Origin: CAYQMF01 sp964418595
GTDB taxonomy: Bacteria > Planctomycetota > UBA1135 > UBA2386
DNA length: 64,000 nt
NCBI GenBank assembly: GCA_964418595.1
Contig: CAYQMF010000019.1
Coordinates: forward strand, 1 to 64,000
Direction of reading: 5' to 3'
The position numbers and the translations under genes were made by a program. A model generated the notes under the pieces. The model was not told the origin of the DNA, searched no databases, and saw only the letters and a list, made by a program, of their open reading frames with translations. Of this stretch, positions 17,777 through 27,241 are shown in pieces; the stretch's first letter is position 1, and each line of letters opens with the position of its first letter.

Positions 17777-19408
17777 ATGCGCCGTCTGCTCGTAGCCCTC
17801 GTCGTGCTCGCGCTCGGCCTCCTGGTGTCCGAGCTCCTGCTTCGGGTGTTCCGTATCCCGCAGCGCCCACCGGGCACGGAGGTGGTGGACTCACGCTGGC
17901 GGAGTGGGATGGACTTCGCCGACGACACCGGCGAGTTCTGGACACCCAGACCCTCGGCCGGCGACGAGCCGGTCGGCGGCACCGGCCTGCGCGGGTCCGA
18001 CCCGGGGCCTGCCGGCCCGCGGGATCTGCGGATCGCCATCCTCGGCGGGGGTAGTGCGTACGGGCTGGAGCTGGGCTACGGCGCGACCTTTGCCGCCCGG
18101 GTGGAGCGCGCGCTCCAGGCGGAGTTGCCGCACGCGCGCGTCCAGGTCGTGCTCGCCGCCGCGCCGGACTACTCGAGCCACCAGATGCTCCTGGCGTGGC
18201 GGCGCCACGTGCGCGACCTGGCACCGCACGTGGTGGTCCTCCACAGCGAACCTTGGAACGACGCGACGGCCGCGGTCGGTCTTCCCGACGGGGAACGCGG
18301 GCCGGCCGCCGCGGCCCGGCCCGGGCTCGCGCTTCTGGCGCTGTTCGCGCGGCCCCCGCAGAGTACCGGCGCCCCGCGCGTGAGCGTGGCGGCGTACCAG
18401 GCCAACCTCCGCGCCATCTACGCCGATGCCGGCGCTGCCCAGATCGAAGTCGTGGCAGCCGCGGCGGCGCGCGGCCCCACCGCGATCGCGCGCCTCCCCG
18501 AACTCGCGCAGTACCACGCAGCGCAGGGTGCGCTCGCGGTGGCTGAGCGCGCGGGCGTGGTGGACCTCGGGGCGTTCCTGAGCGGGCTGAGCGCGATCCC
18601 GTCCGACGGGCCGTGTCCCGACACCGGCGAGTCCACGGCGTTCCGCGACGGAGTCCACCTCACCGGCTCGGCGCACGATGTGGTCGCACAAGCGCTGGTC
18701 CCCCGCCTGCGCACGACGCGCCGCTACCGCGAACTCATTGCCATGCCGGCGCCGGGCGACGCACCCGCCTTCGCCGGGTTCGAGCCGACGCAGGTGACGT
18801 CCCCGGGCAGCGCCACGATCACGCTCCGCGGAACGGGCCTCGTCGCCGCCGGCATGCCGGCGCGGGTGTTCTTCGGCACGCGCCCCGCAACCCAGGTGCG
18901 CGCGGTCGATGCCGAGACCCTGCAGGCCACGACCCCGAGCGACCTCACGCCCGGGAGCCACGTCGTCGAGGTGGTCACCGCGTACGGGTCGGCACGCGGC
19001 CCCGCGCCGATCGAGGTCACCGGTGTCGACCTGACGGTCGACCTGCGCCGCGCCCAGAGCCGGATCGAGACCAAGGCCAACGGCACCGCACCCCCGGGCT
19101 CCACCGTGCAGATCTGGCTCGCGGATGCCGCGCGCACCCAGCCCCTCCCCACCGGCGCAGGTTCGTTCTGGCTGCGGCACACCACCGACGACACGTCGGG
19201 TCGCGCCATCGCGTTCTGCTACGGCACGCTGCGCCTTCCTACGGCGCGCGCGACGGTGGGCGCGGACGGCACGTGGCGCATCGACACGGTCCTCGATCCT
19301 CCGTCCCTCATGGTCGGGTCCAAGGCGGCCGTCCAGGGTGTGATCTGGGTCGGAGATCGCCCTGGGCATGGCGTCGCGACCAACGTCGTCGCTCTCCCGA
19401 TCCAGTGA
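17777..19408 (+). CDS. Exported SGNH-hydrolase-like protein with IPT/TIG domain
   Basis: 543 residues from ATG 17777, chosen because a membrane anchor or signal (RRLLVALVVLALGLLVSELLL) follows at once. Residues about 75-315 have the SGNH/GDSL-like pattern: block I ILGGGSAYG with a candidate nucleophile serine, and a C-terminal D-x-x-H (FRDGVHLTG) as the other triad members. Residues 325-415 form an IPT/TIG-like immunoglobulin fold (ITLRGTGL, VFFGTRPATQV). About 130 residues of beta-rich sequence end the protein. SGNH enzymes remove or move acyl groups on polysaccharides or lipids; the substrate here is unknown. Confidence 0.75.
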   Translation: MRRLLVALVVLALGLLVSELLLRVFRIPQRPPGTEVVDSRWRSGMDFADDTGEFWTPRPSAGDEPVGGTGLRGSDPGPAGPRDLRIAILGGGSAYGLELGYGATFAARVERALQAELPHARVQVVLAAAPDYSSHQMLLAWRRHVRDLAPHVVVLHSEPWNDATAAVGLPDGERGPAAAARPGLALLALFARPPQSTGAPRVSVAAYQANLRAIYADAGAAQIEVVAAAAARGPTAIARLPELAQYHAAQGALAVAERAGVVDLGAFLSGLSAIPSDGPCPDTGESTAFRDGVHLTGSAHDVVAQALVPRLRTTRRYRELIAMPAPGDAPAFAGFEPTQVTSPGSATITLRGTGLVAAGMPARVFFGTRPATQVRAVDAETLQATTPSDLTPGSHVVEVVTAYGSARGPAPIEVTGVDLTVDLRRAQSRIETKANGTAPPGSTVQIWLADAARTQPLPTGAGSFWLRHTTDDTSGRAIAFCYGTLRLPTARATVGADGTWRIDTVLDPPSLMVGSKAAVQGVIWVGDRPGHGVATNVVALPIQ

Positions 19409-19429
19409 CGCGGGCTCCGTCGGGCGGGC

Positions 19430-20815
19430 TCAGGCCAGGATGCCCCGCACCACCTTCCCGGCAACGTCGGTGAGCCGGAAGTCGCGCCCGAGGTAGCGCG
19501 CGGTCAGTCGCTCGTGGTCGATCCCCAACAGGTGCAGCACCGTCGCGTGCAGATCGTGGACGTGCACGCCATCCTCCACGATCGCGTAGCCCATCTCGTC
19601 GGTGGCACCATGCACGTGCCCGCGCCGCACTCCGCCCCCGGCGAGCCACATCGAGAAGGCCTGGCCGTGGTGATCACGACCGTAGTTCCCCTGGGTCATG
19701 TCCCCCTGGTTCATCGGCGTGCGCCCGAACTCGCCGCCCCAGATCACGAGCGTGTCGTCGAGCAGCCCGCGCTGCTCGAGATCGAGCACGAGCGCCGCCA
19801 CGCCGCGGTCGGTCTCGCGGCACTTGCCGCGCAGTCCGGCCGGCAGGTCCTGATGGTGGTCCCAGCCGCGATCGTAGAGTTGGACGAACCGCACGTCGCG
19901 CTCGAGCATCCGGCGCGCGATGAGGCAGTTCATGGCGAAGGAACGCTCGCCCGGCTGCACGCCGTACAAGTCCAGCACATGCCGGGGTTCGCTGCGCAGA
20001 TCCATCAGCTCCGGCACGCTGGCCTGCAGGCGGTAGGCCAGCTCGTAGGCTTCGCTGCGCGTCTCGATCTCCGGGTCGGGCACGGCAGCGTGTTCCTGTC
20101 GATTCAGCGCGAGCACGCTGTCGAGCACCTCGCGGCGCGCGCCACGCGACACGCCCGGCGCGTCGTTGAGGAAGAGCAACGGTTCGGCTCCCGCGCGCAG
20201 GTTGATGCCCTGATGTCTGCCGGCCAGGAACGCTGCACCCCACAACCGGGCGTACAGCGGCTGCGCACCGCTCGTGGCACCCGAGATCATCACCGCGAAC
20301 TCGGGGAGGTCACGGTTGTTGCTGCCCAACCCGTGGCTGATCCACGCGCCCATCGACGGTCGTCCCGCCTGCTCGGCGCCGGTCTGCATCATCGTCATGC
20401 CCGGGTCGTGGTTGATCGACTCCGTGAACATCGACTGCACGACGCAGATGCGATCGACGATGCCCGCCGTGTGCGGGAGCAGCTCGGAGACCCAGGTGCC
20501 CGCCTTGCCATGCCGCGCGAAGGCGAAGCGTGAGCCCATCGCCACGAGCGGCTTGCCCTGCAGTTGCGCGACCCGCTTGCCGCGGGTCAGGCTCTCCGGC
20601 ATGGGTTTGCCCGACGCTTCCACAAGGCGCGGCTTGGGATCCCACAGATCGAGCTGGGACGGCCCGCCCGCCATGAACAGGAAGACCACGCGCCGCACGC
20701 GCGGCGGGAAGTGTGCGCGGGGCCGCTCCGCCTGCGCCCACCCGCGCAGCAACGGCGCCCCGAGCGCGGCCGCCGAGGCGCGCAAGAACCCGCGGCGATC
20801 GGTGTGCCCGCTCAT
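19430..20815 (-). CDS. DUF1501 family Tat-exported protein
   Basis: 461 residues with a twin-arginine signal (DRRGFLRASAAALGAPLLRG). The DUF1501 fold belongs to the alkaline-phosphatase/sulfatase-like superfamily. Visible markers are FLFMAGGPSQLDLWDPKP, HDPGMTMMQTG and VIWGGEFGRTPMNQ followed by GRDHHG and DLHATVLHLLGIDH near the end. Its biochemical role is not established; in Planctomycetes it is almost always paired with a DUF1549/DUF1553 protein. Here the ATG overlaps the stop of that gene by 4 bases, so the two are translationally coupled. Confidence 0.93.
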   Translation of the reverse strand: MSGHTDRRGFLRASAAALGAPLLRGWAQAERPRAHFPPRVRRVVFLFMAGGPSQLDLWDPKPRLVEASGKPMPESLTRGKRVAQLQGKPLVAMGSRFAFARHGKAGTWVSELLPHTAGIVDRICVVQSMFTESINHDPGMTMMQTGAEQAGRPSMGAWISHGLGSNNRDLPEFAVMISGATSGAQPLYARLWGAAFLAGRHQGINLRAGAEPLLFLNDAPGVSRGARREVLDSVLALNRQEHAAVPDPEIETRSEAYELAYRLQASVPELMDLRSEPRHVLDLYGVQPGERSFAMNCLIARRMLERDVRFVQLYDRGWDHHQDLPAGLRGKCRETDRGVAALVLDLEQRGLLDDTLVIWGGEFGRTPMNQGDMTQGNYGRDHHGQAFSMWLAGGGVRRGHVHGATDEMGYAIVEDGVHVHDLHATVLHLLGIDHERLTARYLGRDFRLTDVAGKVVRGILA

Positions 20816-23652
20816 GGTCGGGTGATGGTCTCGCTCTTGTTGAGGAGCACGCTCGCCACCGTGGCGAACGCCGCGACCTCGGCCGGGTCGCCGGCGGGGA
20901 CGGGCACGTCGCCCACGCCGAGCAACGCTCGTGCAGCCAGACGGTCCGCGCGGTACCGCTGGCGTGCGCGGCGCAGCGTCTCGCGCAGGATCTCGAGTTC
21001 GCTCGCGTTGGGCGGCCGCGCAACGCAGCGGCGGAAGCCATGCGCCAGCCGCGCATCGTCGTCCCTGGCCGTCTCCAGCATGCGCGCCGCCAGGGCGCGC
21101 GCTGCCTCCACGAACACGGGGTCGTTGAGGAGGACGAGCGCCTGCGCCGGCGTGGTCGTCGCGTCGCGGTGCACGGTGCACACCTCGCGCGTCGGCACGT
21201 CGAACGCACGCATCGAGGCGTACGGTGCCGAGCGCTTCACGTACACGTACAGGCCCCGCCGGTAGCGGTCCGCGACGGGGCTCACTTCGTAGGTCTGCGC
21301 CGAGTAGCCGGCGCCGTACGCCACTTCTTCCCACAGCCCGTCCGGCTGCACCGGCCGGACGCCGGGCCCGCCGACCCGTCGATCCAGGATGCCGCCGATG
21401 GCGAGTGCGTTGTCGCGCACGGTTTCCGCCCACAACCGGACCCGCCGTATGCCGGAGAGCAGCCGCAGGTCCTGGTCGGCTGCGGGCCCGACACCCACGC
21501 TGGCCTGTCGATACGTGGCCGATGTGACGATCAGCGTCACCATGTGCGCGACGTCCCAGCCGCTGCGCACGAACTCGTCGGCGAGCCAGTCGAGCAGCTC
21601 CGGGTGCGACGGCGCCTCGCCACGCGTGCCGAAGTCCGCGCTCGTGCGCACGAGACCGACGCCGAAGAACTTCTCCCACAGCCGGTTCACGAACACGCGC
21701 GCCGTGAGTGGGTTCGTGCCGGCGACCAGCCAGCGCGCGAACGCCAGCCGGTCGGGTGTTGCCCCGACCGGCAGCGGTGGCAGGACCGCGGGCACGCCCG
21801 GCGCCACGACCTCGCCAGGACGCCGGTAGTCGCCACGGATCAGCAGGTGCGTGGGCCGCGGGGCGGGCAGCTCACGCATGACCATCGTCGTCGGAATCGC
21901 ACGCACCTGCGCCATCAGCTCCGCCTGCCGCGGGCGGATCGCGGCGTAGGCCTCGCGGGACAGGGGTGAGACGTGCCGACGGAAGTGGTCGCGTACTGCT
22001 GCGGCTTGCGCCGCCGTGCGCGGCCCGGGCTGCCGCAAGATCTCGACGACGAACCGCAGCCCGACGCGTCCGATCTCCGATCCGCTGAGCAGCCGGTCGT
22101 ACACGCGCACGTCGTCGAGCACGCCATCGAAGCCGCCCTCCGTGTCGTGACCGCCGATGCGGAGCGGCTGGTCGTTCTCGATCGCTCCGCTCAGGGCGTC
22201 GGCCTCCACCGTCGCCGCCACGCGGTGCCCGTTCACGTACAGCGCCATGCCCGCGGCCTTGCCGCTGCCGTCGTGCGTCGCGGCGACGTGGTTGAAGCCC
22301 GGCGCCAGTTCGCCCTTCGCGATGATCCTCGCGGCGTCGCGCGGACCGCGGTGGCTCAACTGCAGGCTCACCTCGCCGTGGGCCACGGTCAGGGCCCAGC
22401 CGCGCGAACTGCCCTCGAGCCAGCGCCCCACGACCACACCGCCGGCCCTCGGATCGACGAAAGCCGCGAGCGTGAACGGTTGATCGCGCTCGAACGCTGC
22501 GCCACTGGCCGGCGCGCGCAGGTGGGTACCACGGCCGTCGAACTGCAACGCCCCGCCGATCCGCCCAGCGACCGCCTGCACCGGCTGGCTGCCGATGACG
22601 GCGGCGAACCGTCCCGGGCGCGCGAGGTCTGCCACCTGGTCCGCCGTCACGTCGTCGAGAGCGAACCAGGCAGCGAGGCCATCGCGCACATCGGTGCCGT
22701 CCCCGCCCGCGAGCAGCGAGCTCTCCCACTCGCGCTGTGCCGCATCGAGTTGCGGCCCCATCGCGTCCACGGCCGCGAACGCCGCGAGGATCGCCCGCTG
22801 CTCGGCCAGCAGCCGCGCCCGCAATTCCTCGCTCGGCACCTCGAGCGTGGGCGCGGCGTTGCCCGTGTGTCCGTCGAGGCCCTTCTCCGGCACGTTGTTG
22901 AAGAGCGCATACAGCGCGTAGTACTCGCGCTGGCTGATCGGGTCGTACTTGTGGTCGTGGCACTCCGCGCATCCGACGGTGAGGCCGAGCCACGTCGCTG
23001 ACGTGGTGTTGACGCGATCGGTCACGTAGCGCACCGCGTACTCGGCGGGGTCGGCGCCGCCCTCCACGTTGATCATGTGGTTGCGGTTGAATCCCGAAGC
23101 AACGAGCTGGCCGACGCCTGCGTCGGGCAGCAGGTCGCCCGCCAACTGCTCGATGGTGAAGCGATCGAACCGCATGTTGCGCTGGAACGCCGCCACGACC
23201 CAGTCGCGCCAGTGCCACATCTCACGGCCGCTGTCGACGTGGAACCCGTGCGTGTCGCCGTACCGCGCGAGGTCGAGCCAGCGCAACGCCATCTGTTCGC
23301 CGTAGCCGGGCTGGTTGATGAGCCGCTGCACGAGGTCGCCGTACGCACGGTCGTCCGCCGCCGCGACGAAGGCGTCCACCTCGCCGACGGTCGGTGGCAC
23401 GCCCACCAGATCCAGGCACGCGCGACGGATGAGCAGCGCGGGGTCGGCGGGCGGGCTCGGAGCCACGCCCGCCGCACGCTGGCGTGCGGCGACGAACCGG
23501 TCGATGTCGTTGCGCGCCCATCCCTCGCCCGCGCTCGGCGGCAGCGGACGCGTCGGCGCCACGAACGCCCAGTGTGCCGCACGTTGGGCAGACACACCGC
23601 CCGCCGGCAGGAGCCAGACGAGCAGGCAGACGAGCGGGAAACGAGCAGTCAT
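20812..23652 (-). CDS. DUF1549 - LamG - DUF1553 exported protein
   Basis: 946 residues starting at the ATG in front of the signal peptide TARFPLVCLLVWLLPAGG. The DUF1549 domain (about 25-290) contains the CAECH motif at 228-232 within VGCAECHDHKYDP, a possible covalent haem or metal site. A LamG-like concanavalin domain (about 360-525) is inserted, then DUF1553 (about 640-910). The cytochrome c-like domain often found at the N-terminus of relatives is absent. The pair with DUF1501 is a Planctomycetes/Verrucomicrobia hallmark found in many copies per genome; polysaccharide processing has been proposed but not shown. Confidence 0.93.
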   Translation of the reverse strand: MTARFPLVCLLVWLLPAGGVSAQRAAHWAFVAPTRPLPPSAGEGWARNDIDRFVAARQRAAGVAPSPPADPALLIRRACLDLVGVPPTVGEVDAFVAAADDRAYGDLVQRLINQPGYGEQMALRWLDLARYGDTHGFHVDSGREMWHWRDWVVAAFQRNMRFDRFTIEQLAGDLLPDAGVGQLVASGFNRNHMINVEGGADPAEYAVRYVTDRVNTTSATWLGLTVGCAECHDHKYDPISQREYYALYALFNNVPEKGLDGHTGNAAPTLEVPSEELRARLLAEQRAILAAFAAVDAMGPQLDAAQREWESSLLAGGDGTDVRDGLAAWFALDDVTADQVADLARPGRFAAVIGSQPVQAVAGRIGGALQFDGRGTHLRAPASGAAFERDQPFTLAAFVDPRAGGVVVGRWLEGSSRGWALTVAHGEVSLQLSHRGPRDAARIIAKGELAPGFNHVAATHDGSGKAAGMALYVNGHRVAATVEADALSGAIENDQPLRIGGHDTEGGFDGVLDDVRVYDRLLSGSEIGRVGLRFVVEILRQPGPRTAAQAAAVRDHFRRHVSPLSREAYAAIRPRQAELMAQVRAIPTTMVMRELPAPRPTHLLIRGDYRRPGEVVAPGVPAVLPPLPVGATPDRLAFARWLVAGTNPLTARVFVNRLWEKFFGVGLVRTSADFGTRGEAPSHPELLDWLADEFVRSGWDVAHMVTLIVTSATYRQASVGVGPAADQDLRLLSGIRRVRLWAETVRDNALAIGGILDRRVGGPGVRPVQPDGLWEEVAYGAGYSAQTYEVSPVADRYRRGLYVYVKRSAPYASMRAFDVPTREVCTVHRDATTTPAQALVLLNDPVFVEAARALAARMLETARDDDARLAHGFRRCVARPPNASELEILRETLRRARQRYRADRLAARALLGVGDVPVPAGDPAEVAAFATVASVLLNKSETITRP

Positions 23653-23746
23653 GCGAGGGGCAACCGAGCCGCCAGGATACCGGCCCGGGCCCACGCGTCG
23701 CGCGGTCGCGACGGCGCGGTCGGAGATCGACCGCGGCCCGGCGCGA

Positions 23747-24169
23747 TCACTTGACGTGCAAGGCGATGTGGCTCAGGCGCTCGCGGAACTTCTCGGCGAA
23801 GGTCTGCTCGAAGTCGAAGCCATCCAGGAAGTCGAGGCGGCTGTCCTGCGGCCGCCGGCTGAGCAGGCCGCCGTCGATCAGGTTGAAGACGATCTCGCCG
23901 AAGTCGCCCGTGTCGCGGATGCCCCATTGCCGGAACAACTCCGGCGCCATGGGCCCGAACTCGCTCGCCGCCACATCCTTGATGCCATCGAGCAACTCGC
24001 GCGCGCCGACGTGCCGTTCTTCGCCGCTCTTCGCCTGCCGCCCCAGCACGACCATGGTGTGGTCGAGGGAGTCGAGCACGAAGTAGTACGCGTTGCGGGC
24101 GTAGCGACGATCCCGCCGGCGGATCTCGAGGATGCGTTCTTCGAGCGTGTCGGTTTCTGGGCAAGACAT
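23747..24169 (-). CDS. Verrucomicrobia/Planctomycetes-restricted family protein (TIGR04138-like)
   Basis: 140 residues. Recognised from the pattern YARNAYYFVLDSLDHT, EFGPMAPELFRQWGI, DFGEIVFNLIDGGLLSR and DFLDGFDFEQTF, matching the small Minf_1886/TIGR04138 family, whose members are confined to Planctomycetes, Verrucomicrobia and relatives. Function is unknown. The start is the ATG at 24167-24169, preceded by GGAGG 11 bases upstream; the longer frame has no support. It follows holB by 148 bases in which an 8-bp hairpin (GCCGGGCC/GGCCCGGC, 24192-24211) could attenuate transcription. Its place after dnaA-like, tmk and holB hints at a link to replication or nucleotide supply, as inference only. 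Confidence 0.85.
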   Translation of the reverse strand: MSCPETDTLEERILEIRRRDRRYARNAYYFVLDSLDHTMVVLGRQAKSGEERHVGARELLDGIKDVAASEFGPMAPELFRQWGIRDTGDFGEIVFNLIDGGLLSRRPQDSRLDFLDGFDFEQTFAEKFRERLSHIALHVK

Positions 24170-24317
24170 GGCGATCGAACCTCCGGTCAGCGCCGGGCCC
24201 TTCGGCCCGGCCGAGTCTCTATCGGCCACGGAGGAACCGCCCTTGACACTGTGGCCTCGCCGACCCGAGGTCCGCAACGTCGCTACCCACACCACCTTGG
24301 CGCCCGCGCGGGCCTGC

Positions 24318-25310
24318 CTACGCCGTGCGCGCGCGCAGCGACAAGATCAGCCCCGCCAGGGTCTGCTCCGCGCCGACGTGAAGGTTCAGGTCGGCCTCGG
24401 TGTCGAAGACGCGCTCGCACGAGGCAATCAGGCCCTCGAGAGCGTGCGCACCGTACGCCCCACCGCCATCGGAAGCAACAGCTCTGCACAGGTGTCCACG
24501 CAGTTCCACACGCAGCAGCCGGAGCACCCGACGCGCGCGCTGCTCGATGTGCTCGCGTCCGGTGACGCCGTCGAAGCACGCCTTCACGAGCCCGTGCGGG
24601 TCTTGAAACCCACGCTGCAGGTCGGCCTGCAGGCGCGCGTGGATGGCGAGCAGATCGGGGTCGCCCACAAGGTCTAGTGCCACCCCGAGGGATCCCTCCG
24701 CAAGGTCTGCGAGCTGGCGCAGCCGGCGCGGGTCTTCCCCGGGGTGTCGGCGCGCGAGTTCGCGCGCGATCACCGACGCGTCCAGGGTGCGCACGTGATG
24801 CCACGCGACCCGCGACTTGATCGTCGGCAACAGCGACTCCGCGCGGGTCGAGAGCAGGATCAGGAACGTGTCCGCCCGCGGCTCCTCGAGCGTCTTGAGG
24901 AGGGCGTTCTGGGCCTCAGGGCTCAGCCGCTCCGCCGTCTCGAAGATCGCCACGCGCGCCCGCGCCGTGAAGGCGGCCAGCGCGAGCTGGGTCTCCAGGT
25001 CGCGGACGGCCGCGATCGGGATGTCCTGCTTCCCCTCCGGCACCCGCAGCCAGTGCACATCGGGGTGCGACTCGGCGACGATCTGCCGCGCGAGCGCCAC
25101 CGGCTGCGTGCCGTCGTCGAGCAGGTCGTGCGCGAGCAGCCGTGCCAGCGTGGTCTTGCCCGCGCCAGGCGCCCCCTCGATGAGGATCGCGTGTGGCAGC
25201 CGCAACTCCCGCGCGCGTGCGCGCAGCTCGCCGATGCTGTCGTCCTGGCCGAGGAGATCCTCGAGTCCGGCGCTCCGGAGGTCGGCGCTGCGGACGTCGG
25301 CGCCTGTCAC
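24318..25310 (-). CDS. holB: DNA polymerase III delta-prime subunit
   Basis: 330 residues of the clamp-loader AAA+ family. GQDDSIGELRARARELRLPHAIL is the usual N-terminal strand, then Walker A EGAPGAGKTT, the Walker B region VAIFETAERLSPEAQNALLKTLEEP and the sensor segment TFLILLSTRAESLLPTIKSRV. Delta-prime loads the sliding clamp with DnaX and delta. The zinc-finger cysteines of E. coli delta-prime are absent and the P-loop is intact, which also fits a DnaX-like role, but no DnaX C-terminal domain is present. The GTG start at 25308-25310 overlaps the tmk stop. Placement after tmk is the common tmk-holB order. Confidence 0.85.
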   Translation of the reverse strand: MTGADVRSADLRSAGLEDLLGQDDSIGELRARARELRLPHAILIEGAPGAGKTTLARLLAHDLLDDGTQPVALARQIVAESHPDVHWLRVPEGKQDIPIAAVRDLETQLALAAFTARARVAIFETAERLSPEAQNALLKTLEEPRADTFLILLSTRAESLLPTIKSRVAWHHVRTLDASVIARELARRHPGEDPRRLRQLADLAEGSLGVALDLVGDPDLLAIHARLQADLQRGFQDPHGLVKACFDGVTGREHIEQRARRVLRLLRVELRGHLCRAVASDGGGAYGAHALEGLIASCERVFDTEADLNLHVGAEQTLAGLILSLRARTA

Positions 25311-25933
25311 GCCAGCACCGGCACGCGCCTGGTCACCGCCGCACGCACCGCCGCCGCGACCTGCGCCAACGGCGGCCGCGCGTCGACGAGCACGGCGTTG
25401 GTTTCGCTGGCGGCGAGCGCGCGGAAGCCGGCGCACACGCGCGCGTGGAACTCCGCGTCGCGCTCTTCGATCCGGTCGGCCCGCCGCCGGGCGCGCCGCG
25501 CGGCGGTCGTGTCCGCATCGACGTCGAGCACGACGACGAGGTCGGGCATGGTCGGGCCGTGGACGAGTCGCGTGAGGGTCCGCAGCGCGTCGGCATCGAC
25601 CCCGGGCGCGAGCGCGAGGCCCTGATAGACGAGGGTCGAGAAGTAGCAGCGCTCGGTGACCACGACCGCACCGCGCGCGAGAGCCGGAGCCACCTCGTGC
25701 CGGACCATCTCCGCACGCGCCGCCGAGAACAGGAGGGCTTCGGTCGCCGGCAGCAGATCGCCGGTCGCCGGCGCCAGCAGGATCCGGCGCAGTTCTTCGC
25801 CCAACGCGGTCGAGCCGGGCTCGCGCAGGTGTTCGACTTCGCGCCCGCGGCCTCGCAACCAGGCCACGATCTCGCGCGCCTGCACGCTCTTGCCGCAGCC
25901 GTCGGGACCCTCGAGCACGACGTAGGCGCTCAC
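25307..25933 (-). CDS. tmk: Thymidylate kinase
   Basis: 208 residues, phosphorylating dTMP to dTDP with ATP. P-loop LEGPDGCGKS lies at residues 7-16. TERCYFSTLVYQG is the DR[YH]-equivalent segment with E replacing the usual D. VVVLDVDADTTAARRARR with DRIEERDAEFHARV gives the lid and base-binding region. Length matches the bacterial family. The GTG start overlaps the dnaA-like stop by 4 bases and the stop overlaps holB, so three cytoplasmic replication-related proteins are translated as one coupled unit. Confidence 0.92.
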   Translation of the reverse strand: MSAYVVLEGPDGCGKSVQAREIVAWLRGRGREVEHLREPGSTALGEELRRILLAPATGDLLPATEALLFSAARAEMVRHEVAPALARGAVVVTERCYFSTLVYQGLALAPGVDADALRTLTRLVHGPTMPDLVVVLDVDADTTAARRARRRADRIEERDAEFHARVCAGFRALAASETNAVLVDARPPLAQVAAAVRAAVTRRVPVLA

Positions 25934-27150
25934 GCCAGCAGTTCCTCCACCTTCCGGCGCGTCTTCTCCGATCGACTCATGCGCTGCTGCAGCGCCTTGA
26001 TGCTGTAGCTGATCGCCGCGCGTGACCGTCCGCCCAGGAACCGACCGACCTCCGCGCGGCTGAGTCCCTCGAGCACGCACACGTGCGCGACGACCTGGCG
26101 CGCGAAGCTCGCGGTGCGCGCCTGGCTCCGGCCCAGCACATCGCTGCTCGCCACGCCGATGCGCTCGCTGATCCGGTTGAGCTGACGTTCGAACACGCTG
26201 CGCGGCTCGATGAGCTGCAGGTAGCGCGCGCGCAACTCCGGCGGGGCGCCGCTGCGCTGCGCCAGCCAGGCGCGCCGCACGTCGCGGTATCCGCCGTGCA
26301 CGTCGCGGGCGAGGTCCTCGACCACGGTCGCGAGGCCGTTCCGGGATGCGGGGCCTTCGAGTGCCCGGAGGTAGCGCAGGCGGGCATCGAGCCCGGGGTA
26401 CTCGAGCGCCGCCACGAAACCCGCGAGCAGCATGCTCTCGAGCACCGGCGAGAGCTTCCAGATGTCGCGGGGATGCCAGCGTGACGCCAGGACGGTCGGC
26501 TTGCCAGCGTCCGCGCGCGCCTGCAGGACGCTGACCACCTCCGCCTGCACGCGTTCCGCACCGTTGAGCCGATGCACCTCGTCGAGGCAGAGGGTCGGCG
26601 CGTCGATGAGTTCCTGGGTGAAGCGTTCGGCGCGGTGCTCACGGAACGTGGCCTGGTAGGTGCGCACGAGATCCTCACCCACGAACGACGACGGGCGCTT
26701 CGCGAGGCCGCCCACGAACCAACGTACGAGGAAGGTCTTGCCGACGCCGATCGGCCCATGCAGCAACACCTGCTGCGACGGCAGGGTGGAGCGCTTCTCG
26801 GTATCGAGCAGCGCCGACAGGAAGAGCACGGCCGTCTTGTTGCCGGCGTCGACCAGCGGCTGGGTCGGCCCTACCTCGAGCCGATCGGGCGACTCCACCT
26901 CCGGCGCCGGGAGCACGTTGAGGGTCACGCGCGTGCCGATCTCGACGGCGAGCAGTTCCTCGATCAGCGGTTGGAACAACCGCTGCACGCGCTCGCACGC
27001 CATCCGGCTCTTGGCCTCGAAGTAGCAGACGCTGCGCTCGAGCGCGAGCGGCCGCAAGCCTTCGATCCACGACACGTACGCCGCCTCCCCCACGCGGCTG
27101 CGCAGGCGCGGCTGCAGGTTCGACCACATCTCTTGCAGGAGGGACAGCAC
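25930..27150 (-). CDS. DnaA-like AAA+ protein with divergent DNA-binding domain
   Basis: 406 residues from the GTG at 27148-27150 (ATG 27129 is the alternative; the GTG start gives a domain I of usual length, compare LLQEMWSNLQPRL). Domain I is at about 1-80, Walker A GPIGVGKT at 132-139, Walker B LCLDEVHRL with D190/E191 where DnaA normally has D-D, sensor I LASRWHPRDI, and a domain IV-like helix-turn-helix at about 310-400. The DnaA signature (GGRDHTTV-H-A, which reads DnaA boxes) is replaced by GGRSRAAISYSIKA at 373-386, losing the Asp and His. It may be a DnaA paralogue or a diverged initiator or regulator. Its operon with tmk and holB ties it to replication. No DnaA boxes were noticed nearby. 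Confidence 0.78.
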   Translation of the reverse strand: MLSLLQEMWSNLQPRLRSRVGEAAYVSWIEGLRPLALERSVCYFEAKSRMACERVQRLFQPLIEELLAVEIGTRVTLNVLPAPEVESPDRLEVGPTQPLVDAGNKTAVLFLSALLDTEKRSTLPSQQVLLHGPIGVGKTFLVRWFVGGLAKRPSSFVGEDLVRTYQATFREHRAERFTQELIDAPTLCLDEVHRLNGAERVQAEVVSVLQARADAGKPTVLASRWHPRDIWKLSPVLESMLLAGFVAALEYPGLDARLRYLRALEGPASRNGLATVVEDLARDVHGGYRDVRRAWLAQRSGAPPELRARYLQLIEPRSVFERQLNRISERIGVASSDVLGRSQARTASFARQVVAHVCVLEGLSRAEVGRFLGGRSRAAISYSIKALQQRMSRSEKTRRKVEELLA

Positions 27151-27241
27151 GGCGTGAGCCGGACCAACGTACCCACCACGCTGGGGACGGACAAGGCGAC
27201 GGCCGCAGCTCAGCGCGTGCGGATCAACCGTCGCTCCACGC

